From: Thermoleophilia bacterium
GTDB lineage: Bacteria; Actinomycetota; Thermoleophilia; Gaiellales; Gaiellaceae
Assembly: GCA_025934335.1 (NCBI GenBank)
Contig: JAICYG010000017.1
Location: forward strand, 1 to 24,122
DNA length: 24,122 bases
Direction of reading: 5' to 3'
Of the stretch, positions 23,170 through 24,122 are shown one piece after another. Numbering within the stretch: the first letter of the stretch is position 1; each line of letters begins with the position of its first letter. Made by a program: the position numbers and the translations under genes. The notes under the pieces are model-generated. The model ran no database searches. It was not told the origin of the DNA and saw only the letters and a program-made list of their open reading frames with translations.

Positions 23170-24122
23170 ATGACTTTGAACCCGGGACGGACGGTGAGCG
23201 ACCTCGAGGAGCTGCGGGAGCTGACGGGGGACGCCGAGGGCGCACAGCGCGTGGCGTGGACCGGCACGTGGGAGCAGGCGCGGGACTTCCTGCGCGGGAA
23301 GCTGGCGGGAACCGGCGCGGCGGAGGAAGTCGACGAGGCCGGCAACCAGTGGTTCACCCTGCCGGGCGCGTCGGATCGTGCGCTGCTGATCGGCGGCCAC
23401 ATGGACTCGGTGCCGAACGGCGGCTGGCTCGACGGCTCCCTGAACGTCCTTGCGGGCGTCGAGGTGATGCGCCGCCTCGCCGCGGAGGGGCAGCCGCCGG
23501 TGACGGTGCGGCTCGTCTCGTGGGCGGACGAGGAGGGAGCCCGCTTCGGCCGGTCGCTGTTCGGCTCGTCCGCCGCTGCCGGGTCGATGCGCGACCAGGA
23601 CGAGCTGCGGCAGCTCCACGACCGCGACGGCGTCGCGCTGCCGGACGCCCTGCGGGAGCACGGCGTCGAGCTCGACCACGCGCTCGAGGCGCGCTCGCAG
23701 CTCGAGAACGCAGCCGCCTACCTGGAGCTGCACATCGAGCAGGGGCCGGTGCTGGAGTCGCTCGATCTGCCGCTCGGCGTCGTGCTCGGGACGTTCGGCG
23801 TCGAGCGCTCCCGCTTCACCTGGCATGGCCAGGCGGCGCACGCCGGCTCGACGCCGATGGACAAGCGCCGCGACGCCCTCGCGGGCGCCGCGAAGCTCGC
23901 GCTCTACATCCGCGAGATCGCCGCCGAGGTCGGCGGCGGCGCCGTCTGCACCTCCGGCGGCGTCGTCACGAAGCCCGGGATCGTCACCTCCGTCGTCGAG
24001 ACGGCGGAGCAGCTGCTGGACCAGCGGCACCTCGCCGCGGGCTCGCTGGCCCGGCTCCTGTCCCTGGCGAAGGAGGCCGGCGAGCGGTTCGCCCACGAGG
24101 AGGACGTCGAGGTCTCCTGGGA
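23170..24122 (+). CDS. hyuC: M20-family N-carbamoyl-amino-acid hydrolase / beta-ureidopropionase, 3'-truncated
   Basis: An open frame of 317 codons that runs off the window end. It belongs to the zinc-dependent M20 amidase group (HyuC, allantoate amidohydrolase, bacterial beta-ureidopropionase). Visible are His77 in GGHMDSVPNGG, Asp88 in WLDGSLNVLAG, the ADEEGARFG motif (Glu121-Glu122), LELHIEQGPVLE with the later His, and the lid-domain block GQAAHAGSTPMDKRRDAL. It would hydrolyse the N-carbamoyl amino acid made by the neighbouring hydantoinase/dihydropyrimidinase to the free amino acid (beta-alanine if the substrate is uracil), CO2 and ammonia. Allantoate amidohydrolase is the main alternative. 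The symbol is given by family and context; specificity is not proven. Confidence 0.9.
   Translation, partial: MTLNPGRTVSDLEELRELTGDAEGAQRVAWTGTWEQARDFLRGKLAGTGAAEEVDEAGNQWFTLPGASDRALLIGGHMDSVPNGGWLDGSLNVLAGVEVMRRLAAEGQPPVTVRLVSWADEEGARFGRSLFGSSAAAGSMRDQDELRQLHDRDGVALPDALREHGVELDHALEARSQLENAAAYLELHIEQGPVLESLDLPLGVVLGTFGVERSRFTWHGQAAHAGSTPMDKRRDALAGAAKLALYIREIAAEVGGGAVCTSGGVVTKPGIVTSVVETAEQLLDQRHLAAGSLARLLSLAKEAGERFAHEEDVEVSW

Noticed and set aside
23149..24096. A 315-codon open frame on the minus strand at the right edge
   Set aside because: The plus strand encodes a convincing M20 amidohydrolase with metal-site motifs; the minus frame is an Arg/Ala/Glu-rich shadow.

Overview
The window is very GC-rich, uses GTG starts freely and has densely overlapping operons. 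Gene content (zinc-ribbon/cyclase/AAA/TPR fusion, SnoaL-type ester cyclase, high-GC LacI regulator) points to an Actinobacteriota genome, perhaps a Thermoleophilia-type soil lineage; that class assignment is inference. I saw no tRNA, rRNA, CRISPR array, transposase or integrase, and no gap above 300 bases between genes.

Layout. (1) 1-1226: 3' part of a CoA-acylating (methyl)malonate-semialdehyde dehydrogenase (mmsA/iolA type). (2) 1257-2193: an ester-cyclase-like protein with two well-formed starts, and a small CxxC protein. (3) 2203-11486: a nine-gene, same-strand operon behind a TTGACA promoter flanked by two matching AACGTT-centred sites: Gfo/Idh/MocA oxidoreductase, solute-binding protein, two permeases, ABC ATPase, glycerophosphodiester phosphodiesterase, inositol-monophosphatase-family enzyme, LacI regulator and a cytoplasmic Cys-type sulfatase-fold enzyme. 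(4) 11477-14917: iolB plus an AadA-like nucleotidyltransferase on the minus strand, divergent from iolD on the plus strand. (5) 14960-17926: a large cyclase/AAA/TPR regulator. (6) 17916-23135, minus strand: two permeases and an ATPase of the SsuBC/TauBC type, a THI5-like binding protein and a dihydropyrimidinase/hydantoinase. (7) 23170 to the end, plus strand: the start of an M20 N-carbamoyl-amino-acid amidohydrolase (HyuC type).

How they fit together. IolB, IolD and the semialdehyde dehydrogenase are recognised steps of myo-inositol breakdown. The operon in (3) contains what would be needed to import an inositol-bearing phosphodiester, cleave it (GDPD), dephosphorylate the product (IMPase) and oxidise the polyol (Gfo/Idh), all under a resident LacI repressor. 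My leading hypothesis is therefore a glycerophosphoinositol-like (possibly sulfated) substrate-scavenging system feeding inositol catabolism; no experiment or search supports it here. The right-hand module fits reductive pyrimidine or hydantoin breakdown. If its product is beta-alanine, it would also lead to malonate semialdehyde, the kind of substrate handled by the dehydrogenase at the left edge.

Several genes (iolD, the cyclase, the HyuC-type gene) have a TAGnnT hexamer 7-8 bases before the start codon and no Shine-Dalgarno sequence, suggesting leaderless transcripts.
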